Positions 32,681 to 41,027 of a DNA stretch of 64,000 nucleotides are shown piece after piece. A program made the translations under genes and the position numbers. The first letter of the stretch is position 1, and each line of letters opens with the position of its first letter. The stretch spans positions 17,465-81,464 of the forward strand of contig NZ_AOPZ01000422.1 of NCBI RefSeq assembly GCF_000414115.1. Reading direction: 5' to 3'. A model generated the notes under the pieces. It was not told the DNA's origin. It searched no databases and saw nothing but the letters and a program-made list of their open reading frames with translations. This DNA comes from Streptomyces aurantiacus JA 4570 (GTDB lineage Bacteria > Actinomycetota > Actinomycetes > Streptomycetales > Streptomycetaceae).

Positions 32681-33913
32681 TCAGGCGGCCTGCGGCAGCA
32701 GGGGACGCCACTCCTGGGCAGTGCTGTGCACCACGTAGCGCAGGGCGTCGAGGCTGTGGTCGTCGCGCTTGACGGGCTTGTCCTCGCCGCGCTCGGCGGC
32801 CTCCTCGGACCACACGTAGCCGGGCAGCTCGTCGAGCAGGCCCGTGCATGAGCGGTGGATGCGCAGCAGACCGGAGTCGAGGGCGGTCGCGGTCGAGCAG
32901 ATCCCGTCGATGACGGCGTTGCTGGCCTTGGCGATGCCGGGGTGCCCGTCGTGCCAGAGCTGCACGGAGAAGGCGGCGGCGCTGGGGTCCACGAACGTCC
33001 ACTCCGGCTCGACGCCGAGGTCGGCCAGCCACGCGCGTAGGCCGGCGGAGTATTGCGCGTCGGTCATCTGTCGGTGCACCTTGCGCGCCTCGTGGCGCCA
33101 CTCGGCCACGACGTACAGCCGGTTGTCGTCGCCCAGGCCGAGCAGTACGGCGGCGAAGGGGTTCGACGTGCCGTGGTCAACACCCACCCAGTGCCGGGTC
33201 ACGGTGGGCAGTTCGTCAACGACGTGCCGGGCCTCGTCGTACATGTCGTAGATCGCGCCCTCGGCCACGACCCACGCCCCGTCGATCATGCGGCGGCGCC
33301 AAAGACCTGTGTACTCCGCGGTCAGTGACGCGACATAGGCCGGTGACAGTGACGGGTTGTCGGCGAGCTTGAAGTGCCAGGCGGCGAGGTCGAGTTCGTT
33401 CGCGCGGTCGAGGTAGTCCGTGCGCAGCCAATGCCGCGGCGAGTCCGGATTCGTGGTGCCGAGCAGCTTGGCGCCGGGCACGGAAAGACGGGCGAGCAAC
33501 TGCACGAAGAACGGCTCCGGCAGCAGGGTGATCTCGTCGACGTAGGCGAGCGCGGCCGTCAGGCCGCGCAGCCGCCCCTCGGCCCGTGCGTCGCTCGCGC
33601 CGATCAGATGGACGACGCGCCCCATGATGACCGCTGTGGTCGCACCGCGGGTGTGGCGCACCTCGTCGGCGACGTCCCCGAACAGGGCGGGATCCTGCAA
33701 CGGCTCGATGATGTTCCGCTCGATCGTTTGCAGGCTGCGCCCGCAGATGACGATCAGGCCCGTTGCGGGCGCGCGGCGGATGAGCAGCACGAAGCACAAC
33801 AGGCTCGCGATGGTCTTGCCGGAGCGAACCGAGCCGTGCCAGATGTTGATGCGCGCGCGGGCCTGGCGGATGGAGTCGAGCTGTTTGTCGGACAGGGGGA
33901 GAGGGGCGGACAT
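32681..33913 (-). CDS. Terminase large subunit
   Basis: 410 aa. The ATPase has Walker A HGSVRSGKT (about residues 26-34) and Walker B AYVDEITLLP (about 128). The RNase H-like nuclease has acidic residues in GVDHGTSNP, TFVDPSAAAF and RDDHSLDALRY. This is the PBSX/Terminase_3-type packaging motor. ATG 33913 overlaps the small subunit stop (TGATG); GTG 33916 is an alternative. Confidence 0.93.
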   Translation of the reverse strand: MSAPLPLSDKQLDSIRQARARINIWHGSVRSGKTIASLLCFVLLIRRAPATGLIVICGRSLQTIERNIIEPLQDPALFGDVADEVRHTRGATTAVIMGRVVHLIGASDARAEGRLRGLTAALAYVDEITLLPEPFFVQLLARLSVPGAKLLGTTNPDSPRHWLRTDYLDRANELDLAAWHFKLADNPSLSPAYVASLTAEYTGLWRRRMIDGAWVVAEGAIYDMYDEARHVVDELPTVTRHWVGVDHGTSNPFAAVLLGLGDDNRLYVVAEWRHEARKVHRQMTDAQYSAGLRAWLADLGVEPEWTFVDPSAAAFSVQLWHDGHPGIAKASNAVIDGICSTATALDSGLLRIHRSCTGLLDELPGYVWSEEAAERGEDKPVKRDDHSLDALRYVVHSTAQEWRPLLPQAA

Positions 33914-34359
33914 CACTCCCCCTCGCGGTCACCTCCGGCCGGACCGATCAGGGCGTCGGCGAGGCGGTCGAGCATCGCGGTGCCCTTGCTGCCGGTCCCG
34001 CTCTGGCGGGCGAGTTCGGCGACGCGAGCGTGTACTTCGGTCAGAGCGCGGGCAGCGGTGGCGTGGTCGCGGGCATCGCGTGCGCTGTCCGCGGCCGTAG
34101 TGCGCTCGACCTGGCCGAGGGCGCCGTCGAGGGCGTCGTCGGCGAGCTGCTCGCGCCGTGCGGCGGCATCGGCCCGGTGTGCCTCGGTCGCAGCGGCGAC
34201 GCGGGCGCCACCGGCGAAGGCGAGGCCGAGGTCGGCTGCGATCTTCGAGACGCTCGACGGGCTGCGGCCGATGGCGCGGGCGATGGCGTTACGGGTCTTG
34301 CCTTGACTGTGCAGTTCCCGGACCCGGGTGCGGTCGCGGTCGGTGATCGGCTCGGCCAC
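33913..34359 (-). CDS. Terminase small subunit
   Basis: 148 aa from GTG 34359, preceded by a near-perfect ribosome site (GGGAGGTGAT, 5-nt spacing). The N-terminal HTH (VRELHSQGKTRNAIARAIG and SPSSVSKIAADLG) recognises the packaging site; the rest is a coiled-coil oligomerisation region. It is the first gene of the late operon, so the late promoter and probably the cos/pac site lie in 34360-34640. Confidence 0.87.
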   Translation of the reverse strand: MAEPITDRDRTRVRELHSQGKTRNAIARAIGRSPSSVSKIAADLGLAFAGGARVAAATEAHRADAAARREQLADDALDGALGQVERTTAADSARDARDHATAARALTEVHARVAELARQSGTGSKGTAMLDRLADALIGPAGGDREGE

Positions 34360-34635
34360 GAGATCACCTCCCGCGGGCGGACATGCAAAGGCCCCGCCGC
34401 AGGAGGGGGGAGCGCGGCGGGGCGAGAGGAGGGGCCTGATTCCGGGCACGCCGGAGGCGCCCCCAACATTAGGTCACGAAACAATAACGGCGCAACCGTG
34501 GGGTCGCGCCTCTCGTGCTGGCGGGGCGGTTCGCTGACCCGGGGGCAGGCGTACCGCTGGGGCAAACCCCCTTGGCTCAGGGTTTCGGCGCGCAAAGTGG
34601 TGGACCCCGCGCCGCGATGGGCGGTAGCCTCCATA
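34360..34635. other. Intergenic region: late promoter and possible packaging site
   Basis: About 280 bp between divergent units. It holds a 10-bp stem hairpin (GCCCCGCCGC, 34391-34400, and GCGGCGGGGC, 34414-34423) and several short inverted repeats. Position next to the small terminase makes it the likely cos/pac region. I cannot identify an overhang or promoter boxes with confidence. Confidence 0.35.
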
Positions 34636-34663
34636 TTTAGGGTCGGAATCTGCCCTAAAATTT
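34636..34663 (+). promoter_or_regulatory. Hairpin with T-run just upstream of the defence cassette
   Basis: TTTAGGG (34636-34642) and CCCTAAA (34653-34659) form a stem with a 10-nt loop, followed by ATTTT. The ribosome site GGAGG starts 3 nt later. It could be an attenuator or an operator. Only the inverted repeat is seen directly. Confidence 0.5.
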
Positions 34664-34677
34664 TCGGAGGCTTGCGC

Positions 34678-35583
34678 GTGACGGATTGGAACATCGAGGT
34701 CGGAGAGCAGCTCAAACGGGTGGCGATCCATGAGGAGTACGGCGGGCGCAGACAAGGGGGGATCGGACCGTCGCGTGTCACGCCGAACGTCCTGCTGTTC
34801 ACTGATCCGGCCAAGGGGCACAGGCATGGCTACTTCGACGGATGGGGAGATGACGGTTGCTACCACTACGCAGGTGAGGGGCAGGTGGGCGACCAGAAGA
34901 TGACGCAAGGGAACCTTGCGATCTTCAATCACGAGCGGGACGGCCGTGCTCTGCGCCTCTTCCGCGGAGTCTCGTCTGGCGTGTGTCAGTACCTGGGACA
35001 GTTCACCCTGCCTGCCGAGCGTCCGTGGTACCTAACTGACGCTCCAGAAACGGGCGATGGGCCGGTTCGAAGCGTGATCATGTTCCGCTTGCGGCCCATC
35101 GATGCCGCACCCCGGGAAGGGGTGCAGTTGCCATACACGCCGCCGCCTGAACTGCGAGTGGACGAAGTGGATGTTGAACAGCAGCACACAGAGCGATCTC
35201 TCGTAGACCCGGCACGAGAGCCGTATGAGGCCGAGCGTCGAGAAGCGGCGCTAGCCCTCGCCTATGCAGAACATCTTCGGTTGCTGGGCCACAAGATTGT
35301 GCGGCAGCGGATTACTCCCCCGGGCGAGCTCAAGCCACTGTATACGGACATCTTTGATGCGACCGAAAATGTCTTGATTGAGGCTAAAGGGTCGGTGACG
35401 AGAGAGGCTGTGCGGACAGCGATCGGACAACTCTTCGACTATCGCCGACATATTAATCCCCGCCCATCGCTTGAACTGCTTGTTCCGTCAAGGCCAAGGC
35501 AGGATTTGATTAACTTGTGCGGCGATGTGCAAATTTCTGTGATCTGGCCGGATGGAGACAACTACGTAAGCTCCTCTGGTTGA
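34678..35583 (+). CDS. SRA-like domain / PD-(D/E)XK nuclease fusion (candidate type IV restriction enzyme)
   Basis: 301 aa from GTG 34678 (GGAGG, 7-nt spacing). The N-terminal 130 residues (IGPSRVTPNVLLFTDPA, GWGDDGCYHYAGEGQVGD, then RLFRGVSSG and YLGQF) resemble the SRA-like domain of ScoMcrA, which reads modified bases. The C-terminal part has DIFDATENVLIEAKG (about residues 222-236), a D..E-x-K active site, plus AIGQLFDYRRH. A modification-dependent nuclease acting on incoming phage DNA is the natural reading. It is on the strand opposite to the late genes and has lower GC. It is followed after 58 bp by the AlbA_2 gene. Confidence 0.75.
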   Translation: MTDWNIEVGEQLKRVAIHEEYGGRRQGGIGPSRVTPNVLLFTDPAKGHRHGYFDGWGDDGCYHYAGEGQVGDQKMTQGNLAIFNHERDGRALRLFRGVSSGVCQYLGQFTLPAERPWYLTDAPETGDGPVRSVIMFRLRPIDAAPREGVQLPYTPPPELRVDEVDVEQQHTERSLVDPAREPYEAERREAALALAYAEHLRLLGHKIVRQRITPPGELKPLYTDIFDATENVLIEAKGSVTREAVRTAIGQLFDYRRHINPRPSLELLVPSRPRQDLINLCGDVQISVIWPDGDNYVSSSG

Positions 35584-35641
35584 GTGGGCCACCAGGGTAA
35601 CGAATCGGCAATTCAGGGGAATTTGCCAAAGAGGGGGATCG

Positions 35642-37015
35642 GTGTTCGACGCGGTAAACATCTCGCTGGACGAGAAGCAGCGTCTACTCAGCCAGCACGA
35701 GGGGCATTTCCTTGATTTCAAGGATCGGAGGATTGCTCCAGCCAAGGTTGCGAAGGCGGTCTCTGCGTTCTGTAACGCAGACGGTGGCGACTTGTACATC
35801 GGGGTTTCTGAGTCGTCTGCCGGTGGAAGCTTCACGTGGGACGGATTCCCGGATCCTGAAGACGCAAATCAGCTTGTGCACGTACTGGAGGAGGTCTCTC
35901 CATTCGGTACAGACATCGATGGGGAGTTCCTCAGTGTCGAAGGCGAGAGTGGATTCGTCCTGCATGTTAATTCCCGTAAGTCTCGCGTCATCAGGAGGGC
36001 CCCGGACGGGAAGATCTACAAGCGTCTTGGTGCGCAGAACGTTCCGGTTGTGTCGGATGAGCAAGTGCTTGCCCTCCGCCGCCAGAAGGGAATCGAGTCC
36101 TTCGAGACCGAGACGCTGCCGATCGACCTGAGGGTCGTCACCAACTCTGAGGCGATCATCGAGTACCTCCTTACGGCCGTCCCGGTCGGAGAGCCGGAAA
36201 CGTACCTCCACAAGCAGCACCTCACCGTGGCCGGGAAGCCTATTGTGGCAGCTGCGTTGCTGTTCGCGGACGAGCCGCAGGCATGCCTTCCTAAGCGGTG
36301 TGGGATCAAGATCTATCGGTACAGTAGCGAGGAGCAATCTCGCGATCGCCTCGTTGAAGATCCGGCCACGATCGAAGGTCCTCTGTACAAGCAGATCTAC
36401 GACGCTGTTGATCGAACCGTTGATATCGTAGCTGCTGCCGCCTTCCTCGATGAAGACGGCCTGCGCAGCGTGCGGTATCCGCATGAAGCTCTCCACGAGA
36501 TCATCACTAATGCTGTCCTGCACCGTGATTACTCCATCACGGACGACGTGCACGTTCGGATCTTCGAGAATAGGATCGAAATTCAAAGCCCGGGGCGCCT
36601 CCCTGGGCATATCACCGTAGATAACATTCTGGACGAGCGGCTCAGTCGGAACCCCTACTTGGTCCGCCACCTGAACCGATTTCCGAACCCCCCGAATAAA
36701 GATGTCGGCGAAGGGCTCAATACTGCGTTCGAGTCCATGAAGAAGCTGAATCTTAAATCACCCGAAATCAGCGAGACGGACAACGCTGTCCTAGTGGTGG
36801 TTCGGCACGAGAGCCTCGCGTCGCCCGCTCAGCAGGTGGTCGACTTCCTAAAGTCGAATGACTCCATTCGCAACGAGCAGGCTCGTAAAATGACGGGTGT
36901 TGATAGTGAGAGCAAAATGAAAAAAATCTTCGAAAGCCTAATTAAGGCGAAGGAAATTGAGCACAAGCCTGGAACGGCAGGTCGCGGTTACGCATATCAG
37001 ATCCGCCGGAAATAG
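35642..37015 (+). CDS. AlbA_2 (Schlafen-like) / HATPase_c_4 protein
   Basis: 457 aa from GTG 35642 (GAGGGGG upstream). Residues about 15-130 form an AlbA_2 domain (GHFLDFKDRRIAPAKVAKAV; NADGGDLYIGV). Residues about 275-370 carry a GHKL ATPase-like domain with HEIITNAVLHRDY and VRIFENRIEIQSPG; the C-terminus is a winged-helix (IRNEQARKMTGVDS). COG2865-type proteins of this layout recur in defence and regulatory settings. As partner of the upstream nuclease it may sense infection or regulate the cassette. Confidence 0.8.
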   Translation: MFDAVNISLDEKQRLLSQHEGHFLDFKDRRIAPAKVAKAVSAFCNADGGDLYIGVSESSAGGSFTWDGFPDPEDANQLVHVLEEVSPFGTDIDGEFLSVEGESGFVLHVNSRKSRVIRRAPDGKIYKRLGAQNVPVVSDEQVLALRRQKGIESFETETLPIDLRVVTNSEAIIEYLLTAVPVGEPETYLHKQHLTVAGKPIVAAALLFADEPQACLPKRCGIKIYRYSSEEQSRDRLVEDPATIEGPLYKQIYDAVDRTVDIVAAAAFLDEDGLRSVRYPHEALHEIITNAVLHRDYSITDDVHVRIFENRIEIQSPGRLPGHITVDNILDERLSRNPYLVRHLNRFPNPPNKDVGEGLNTAFESMKKLNLKSPEISETDNAVLVVVRHESLASPAQQVVDFLKSNDSIRNEQARKMTGVDSESKMKKIFESLIKAKEIEHKPGTAGRGYAYQIRRK

Positions 37016-37088
37016 CGAGGCCAGAGCGGACAGCGATAGAAGTCCGTCACTAGCTCGTGGGCATCTACCGCTCAGCCACTCAAGTTGC

Positions 37089-37877
37089 TCAGATGTTGGT
37101 TCCCTGGTGATACCCCGTGTCGAGAGCGGCGAGGAGGCGCAGCAGGTCAGGCCAGGGCCAGTTGCGCCGACCGTGCTCGTCGAGGCCCACTGTCGCGGTG
37201 CAATCGGGCCCGGTCGAACAGGTCACAGTCGGAGGTTGCTGGGGGCCGGTGTGCAGTTCGAGCTCGCCGGCGCACCACGGACATGCTCGACCCGGTAGGG
37301 GCGTGCTGCGTGGGTCGAGGCCGAGCGTCCGCAGCAGTCGACCCTCCGCGACCCGTGCCGTACGCCGCGCCTCGTGCAGCAGATGCGGCGGCAGGGGAGC
37401 GAACGGCGGCGCGCCGAGGGCGCCGTCGAGCTGCCGCTCGGGTCCGGTGTCCTCGTCACGCACACGGCCCTCGACCCACACGCACGCGAAGTGCACCCCG
37501 TGTGCCCGCGACCCTGCCGCGCTCCGCGCGCCTGCTGCGCCCGGGTTCTGGAACTCCCACCGGCGCGGGTCGCCGTGCTCGGCGTGCTGGACGCCGGCGG
37601 CGAGGGTGTCGGCGAGGGCGAACACGGCGCGTTCAATAGCGAGGCCGGTGTCGAGCGCATCCACGTTCAGCGGGGCGGGGTGCTCGCGCAGCACGAGCGG
37701 GTCACGGTCGACGACATCGAGCTGCTCGTCACCTGCGGTGCGCAGGGTGTGCGCGAGCTGCCGCGGCGGCCACACGTCCGCGGGCGGGGTCTCGATGGCC
37801 AGCAGCAACTCGCCCCACTGCTCACGGATGGTGCGCAGGGCGGCGACGGTCTCGTGTACGGCGGTGGCGTAGCTCAT
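37089..37877 (-). CDS. Zinc-ribbon phage early protein
   Basis: 262 aa from ATG 37877 (4-bp overlap with the upstream gene). The N-terminal two thirds are helical (VHETVAALRTIREQWGELLL). The C-terminal third has a zinc ribbon (CPWCAGEL ... CSTGPDC) followed by NWPWPDLLRLL. Homologues are frequent in early regions of Streptomyces phages, with no known function. Last gene of the leftward early operon. Confidence 0.75.
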   Translation of the reverse strand: MSYATAVHETVAALRTIREQWGELLLAIETPPADVWPPRQLAHTLRTAGDEQLDVVDRDPLVLREHPAPLNVDALDTGLAIERAVFALADTLAAGVQHAEHGDPRRWEFQNPGAAGARSAAGSRAHGVHFACVWVEGRVRDEDTGPERQLDGALGAPPFAPLPPHLLHEARRTARVAEGRLLRTLGLDPRSTPLPGRACPWCAGELELHTGPQQPPTVTCSTGPDCTATVGLDEHGRRNWPWPDLLRLLAALDTGYHQGTNI

Positions 37878-38218
37878 CGGCGCCCCGCCATAGCCGTGTG
37901 GCCGCGCAGGTCCTCGGCCTTGGCGGCGTACTCGTCGCGCTCGACCTCGGTCTCGGCGATGCACTGCTCGGCGGCCTCGACCCGGCGCAGCAAGCGCATG
38001 GCTGCTGCCTGCTGTCCGCCGGCACTACGGCGGTAGGTGTCGCACTCGGCGACCTCGGCCTCGACGTCTGCGCGCAGTCGAGCGGCTTCCTCCGCGGTGA
38101 GCACGCCCCGATCGGCCCGGGTGAGCAGGACGTGCAAGCGGGCACGTCGGGCCTCCCGCTGGCTGTCGCGCTGCTCGCGGCGTCCGCGGCGGGAATCGGT
38201 ACGGGCGTGGGTGTTCAT
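37874..38218 (-). CDS. Small helical early protein
   Basis: 114 aa from ATG 38218 (TGA overlap). Strongly basic start (RRGRREQRDSQREARRARL), then a long charged helix likely to form a coiled coil (RLLRRVEAAEQCIAETEVE). No family recognised; coupled to neighbours on both sides. Confidence 0.65.
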   Translation of the reverse strand: MNTHARTDSRRGRREQRDSQREARRARLHVLLTRADRGVLTAEEAARLRADVEAEVAECDTYRRSAGGQQAAAMRLLRRVEAAEQCIAETEVERDEYAAKAEDLRGHTAMAGRR

Positions 38219-38541
38219 CGTGCGTCCCCCTCGTTCAGTGCGGTGCAGGTGGCGCAGTGCGGCGGGCACGCGCCGCGGGTGCCGGACGCGTGCGGTCGTC
38301 GGAGTCCTGAGCGGTCCGCGCGGGCACGGCGGGTCAGGTGGGCGGCGAGGCGCCGAGCGCGCGAGGTCTCCCGCGCGCGAGGCGCGACCGGTCGTGGCTG
38401 CGTGGTGCTGGTGATCTCCCATCCCTCGATGGCGAGGCGGTCGGCGAGGGATGCGGCGGTGAGCGTGGCGAGGTGTGGTGGCACGTCGAGTTCGTCGGTG
38501 AGGTGGGCGGCGATCGTGGCGCGCGCTGCGGCCGGGGTCAT
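38215..38541 (-). CDS. Small early protein with C-terminal Cys/His cluster
   Basis: 108 aa from ATG 38541. N-terminal helix-rich part (TPAAARATIAAHLTDELDVP), Arg-rich linker and a C-terminal CPPHCATC cluster that could bind zinc. It overlaps both neighbours by 4 bp. Confidence 0.65.
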   Translation of the reverse strand: MTPAAARATIAAHLTDELDVPPHLATLTAASLADRLAIEGWEITSTTQPRPVAPRARETSRARRLAAHLTRRARADRSGLRRPHASGTRGACPPHCATCTALNEGDAR

Positions 38542-39344
38542 CGGTGGGTGCCTCCGGAGGTGTGGCGGGCGCGGCGTTCGCGCGGGGTGGGGGGCTGGCA
38601 CATAAGGCGGGCGAGGCGGACCTGCTCGGCGTCGTCCTGGTCGTCCTGGTCGCCGAGTTGGGCGACGACGACCTCGATGCGAGAGGGGTGCACGCCGCTG
38701 ATCTCGCGGTGTCGGCGGTAGCCGCTGCGGCAGCGTTTGCCGGTCTCGGCGCGGCAGTGCGGGCACTTGGCGCCGAGTGGGTCGGGCAGTCCCTCTGCGA
38801 CGAGTGCCTCACGCCGGGCCTGGGCGGGGCGGAACGGCGCGAGCTCGGCGGCGACGTGCTCGGGCAGGTAGCGGCGGGGGCCGTGGTCGCCTTGGGCCAT
38901 GAGGACGGCGAGACGTTTCTGCCCTGCGGGATCGATCACCGCGCGGTACTGCGCGGGCGGGGTGTGCCCGTGGGCGACCGCGGCCCGGGTGCCGAGCAGT
39001 TCCTCGCGCCACGCTTCCGGGTCGTCGGGGTCGGCGGCCGGTACGGGGTCGGTGTGCCGGTTCATGAGCTCGGCGCGGTGGGGCGCCCATGCGGCGAGCA
39101 CGTCGTGTGGCTCGACCGCGCGGAACTGCGCCGAGCGGTCGCCGCCGCGCTGCTCGTAGTAGCGGCGCACAGCCTGCGAGGCGTCCCAACCGGTGTCCGT
39201 CAGGGTCGCGGGCACGTCGGCGAGGACGGTCGTCCAATCGGCGATGGTGCGGGCAGACTGCTGCGGGTCGGCGAGGGCGCGGCGCACGCGGGAGTCGAGG
39301 CGGCCGGCGTAGGCGAGTAGGGCGGCGATGTGTTCGTCGATCAT
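38538..39344 (-). CDS. Early protein with C-terminal zinc finger
   Basis: 268 aa from ATG 39344. The end carries CPHCRAETGKRCRSG, then RHREISGVHPSR, the C-x2-C...C...H zinc finger seen in many actinobacterial phage and plasmid proteins. The N-terminal 190 residues are helical with a GWDASQAVRRYYEQRGG segment. Possible nucleic-acid binding; no direct evidence of enzyme activity. Confidence 0.72.
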   Translation of the reverse strand: MIDEHIAALLAYAGRLDSRVRRALADPQQSARTIADWTTVLADVPATLTDTGWDASQAVRRYYEQRGGDRSAQFRAVEPHDVLAAWAPHRAELMNRHTDPVPAADPDDPEAWREELLGTRAAVAHGHTPPAQYRAVIDPAGQKRLAVLMAQGDHGPRRYLPEHVAAELAPFRPAQARREALVAEGLPDPLGAKCPHCRAETGKRCRSGYRRHREISGVHPSRIEVVVAQLGDQDDQDDAEQVRLARLMCQPPTPRERRARHTSGGTHR

Positions 39345-40153
39345 GAGGTGCCCTCCTTCTGGGCTTTCAGCAGGGCGAGGCCGGCGGCGAGGTTGTCGGT
39401 GTAGGCGGCGGGGCCCGGGGAGCGCAGCGCCACGACGTTGGAGCCGGGGTGGGCGGACGGTGCGCGGTTGAGGTCGCCCCACACGCGCATCCAGTAGCGG
39501 GCCGGTTTCGGCTCGGTACCGGGTTGGGTGCGCCGGGCGGCGAGCTCGACGAGGGCCTCGACGCCGTGCTGCTGGACAAGACGCCAGACGTCGCGCTGCT
39601 CGCCGAGTCCGAGGGACCAGCGGACGGCGACGCCAGCGGAGGCGAGGGCGGCGCCGAGGGGGTGCAGTTCGGAAATCAGCAGGGAGCAGGCAGGAGCGTT
39701 CGCGCGCGGCTGCTGCTGTGCTTCTCGTTCCTTCCTGTTCTTCTTGTTCTGGGGGCCGGTTCCCGCTCCCCCTCGGGCTGGATTCCAGCCCTCTTCCGTA
39801 CCGGATTCCGGCCCCCAGGGGGCCGGTCCTCGGTCCGGGCCAGAATCCGGCCCGGACCGTTTTTCGGCCCCGTCTGTGCGCGTGTGGTCTGCGACGAGCG
39901 GTAGGTGGTAAACCGTTTCTCCGCGGGGCCCCGTGACACCCTGGACGACGGCGAGCTCGCCCGAGTCGAGCAGCGCGTCGACAGCGTCGCGCACGGTCGA
40001 GCGGGCCGCACGGGTGCGCTGCACGAGCATCGCGGTACCGGCGTAGGCGACGGCGTCCGTGTTCGCCTTGTCAGCTATGGCGAGCAGCACCGTGCGAGCG
40101 GTGCCTCGGGCGGTGGCGTGGTCCCACACCCAATCCGTCGCGGCGCGGCTCAA
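39341..40153 (-). CDS. HTH replication/initiator-type phage protein
   Basis: 270 aa from TTG 40153 (GAGGAG, 8-nt spacing). The N-terminal domain (DWVWDHATARGTARTVLLAI, then RTRAARSTVRDAVDALLDSG) is a winged helix like those of phage replisome organisers. A low-complexity GPDSGPDRGP region and a C-terminal domain with RYWMRVWGDLNRAP follow. This is the usual replication-initiator slot of Streptomyces phages. Origin repeats were not identified. Confidence 0.78.
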   Translation of the reverse strand: MSRAATDWVWDHATARGTARTVLLAIADKANTDAVAYAGTAMLVQRTRAARSTVRDAVDALLDSGELAVVQGVTGPRGETVYHLPLVADHTRTDGAEKRSGPDSGPDRGPAPWGPESGTEEGWNPARGGAGTGPQNKKNRKEREAQQQPRANAPACSLLISELHPLGAALASAGVAVRWSLGLGEQRDVWRLVQQHGVEALVELAARRTQPGTEPKPARYWMRVWGDLNRAPSAHPGSNVVALRSPGPAAYTDNLAAGLALLKAQKEGTS

Positions 40154-40337
40154 CGACCCGTCTCCTCACTGGTGTTGGTGCCCCGGGCGTCTCGGGATGT
40201 CCGGCGAGAGCAGCGGGGGTATGCAGGGGGCAGCGATAGCCGGTTAGGTAGCGACGTACGCCGATGGCGTTGCATCGGCGGCTGGCGGTGTCATCCCAAT
40301 GCCCGCACAGCAGAGGAACGGTGGGCCCGTAGCTCAC
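40071..40337 (-). CDS. Small Cys/His-containing early protein
   Basis: 88 aa from ATG 40337. SYGPTVPLLCGHWDDTASRR, then CNAIGVRRYLTGYRCPLH give a C..C..C-x2-H pattern suggesting a zinc knuckle. It overlaps the following HTH gene by about 80 bp; its last 30 codons lie in that overlap and are simple Arg/His-rich sequence. ATGA overlap with the upstream gene. Confidence 0.65.
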   Translation of the reverse strand: MSYGPTVPLLCGHWDDTASRRCNAIGVRRYLTGYRCPLHTPAALAGHPETPGAPTPVRRRVVEPRRDGLGVGPRHRPRHRSHGAARHS

Positions 40338-40654
40338 TGCGCGGCGTCGGCGGCGACTGCCTTTGGCCCGCCGGCGGTTACCTCATGTCCCCCGACGTAC
40401 CGGGCGTAGACGAGGTGCTCTTTGTTCTTGCCCTCGCCGACCGTGCAGGCGACGGCCTCGAACGACCCCGCCGGCTCGTACGCGGCCAGGCGGCCGGTCT
40501 TGATGGCTTGCGCCGCGGAAGATGCGCGGCTGATCGATGCCGGCTTGCGCACCACGCCCCACACGTGGGGCTTTTGCCGCAGCTCGGCAGCGATGCGTGC
40601 GTGCTTGGTGTTCTTGTGCTGGGGCGGCGGTCCGATGAACTCAACGTCGCTCAC
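40334..40654 (-). CDS. Conserved early protein (SDVEFIGPPP family)
   Basis: 106 aa from GTG 40654 with AGGAGAG about 9 nt upstream. The N-terminus SDVEFIGPPPQHKNTKHARI, and later AYEPAGSFEAVACTV with VYARYVGG, matches a small family common in actinomycete phages. Because of an indel upstream the frame is continuous with the preceding gene, so without the internal ribosome site one would call a longer fusion. Function unknown. Confidence 0.72.
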   Translation of the reverse strand: MSDVEFIGPPPQHKNTKHARIAAELRQKPHVWGVVRKPASISRASSAAQAIKTGRLAAYEPAGSFEAVACTVGEGKNKEHLVYARYVGGHEVTAGGPKAVAADAAQ

Positions 40655-40668
40655 GTGCTGATCTCTCC

Positions 40669-40819
40669 TCATGCTGCCTTCGGCCGCTTGGCCTGCTCGG
40701 CGCGGGCGCGGTGAATGTGCGGGGGCGAGGGCTCGGCGGACGAGGTCGAGCTGCTCGGGCGTCGGCTCTGGCCATTCGTCGGCGTCGGGCGGCGTGATCT
40801 GCGGCACCCGGTCGGCCAT
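40669..40819 (-). CDS. Small early protein with apparent +1 frame disruption
   Basis: From ATG 40819 (AAGGGGG upstream) the product begins ADRVPQITPPDADEWPEPTP then EQLDLVRRALAP. After a run of five C on the coding strand (40721-40725) the expected ending HIHRARAEQAKRPKAA followed by TGA at 40669 is in another frame. Removing one C restores a 49-aa protein of the usual size. Either a real indel, a programmed +1 shift or a sequence error. Confidence 0.6.
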
Positions 40820-41027
40820 GGCTCCCCCTTCCATGTGTGCGAGAACTCGAACAGCTACAGGCGTAGACAGCCGCGGTGCAGGCAATACGTCTGTTTCTGT
40901 TCTCGAATGCGGTCAACCGTAAGTGTCCGGGATGCGCACGTCAACGAGCTTGGAGGGGTGTTCAGTCGGGGTGATGACTGCTTAGATGGCAGCGTTTGTG
41001 TTTCTCTACGAGAACAGGAGAGGGAAC
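40820..41027. promoter_or_regulatory. Divergent control region with three CGAGAAC repeats
   Basis: Three copies of a CGAGAAC-type motif occur: CGAGAACTC at 40840-40848, CGAGAACAG (minus orientation) at 40897-40905 and CGAGAACAG at 41009-41017. The middle one lies just beyond a minus-strand TTGACC (40911-40916) that could be the -35 box of the early operon; the third abuts the repressor's ribosome site. This is the layout of a phage genetic switch. Confidence 0.6.

Noticed and set aside
40334..40819. Single 161-aa early protein
   Set aside because: The second half has its own ribosome site and a family-typical start at GTG 40654, and the first half has a typical ending in another frame. Two genes joined by an indel fit better.
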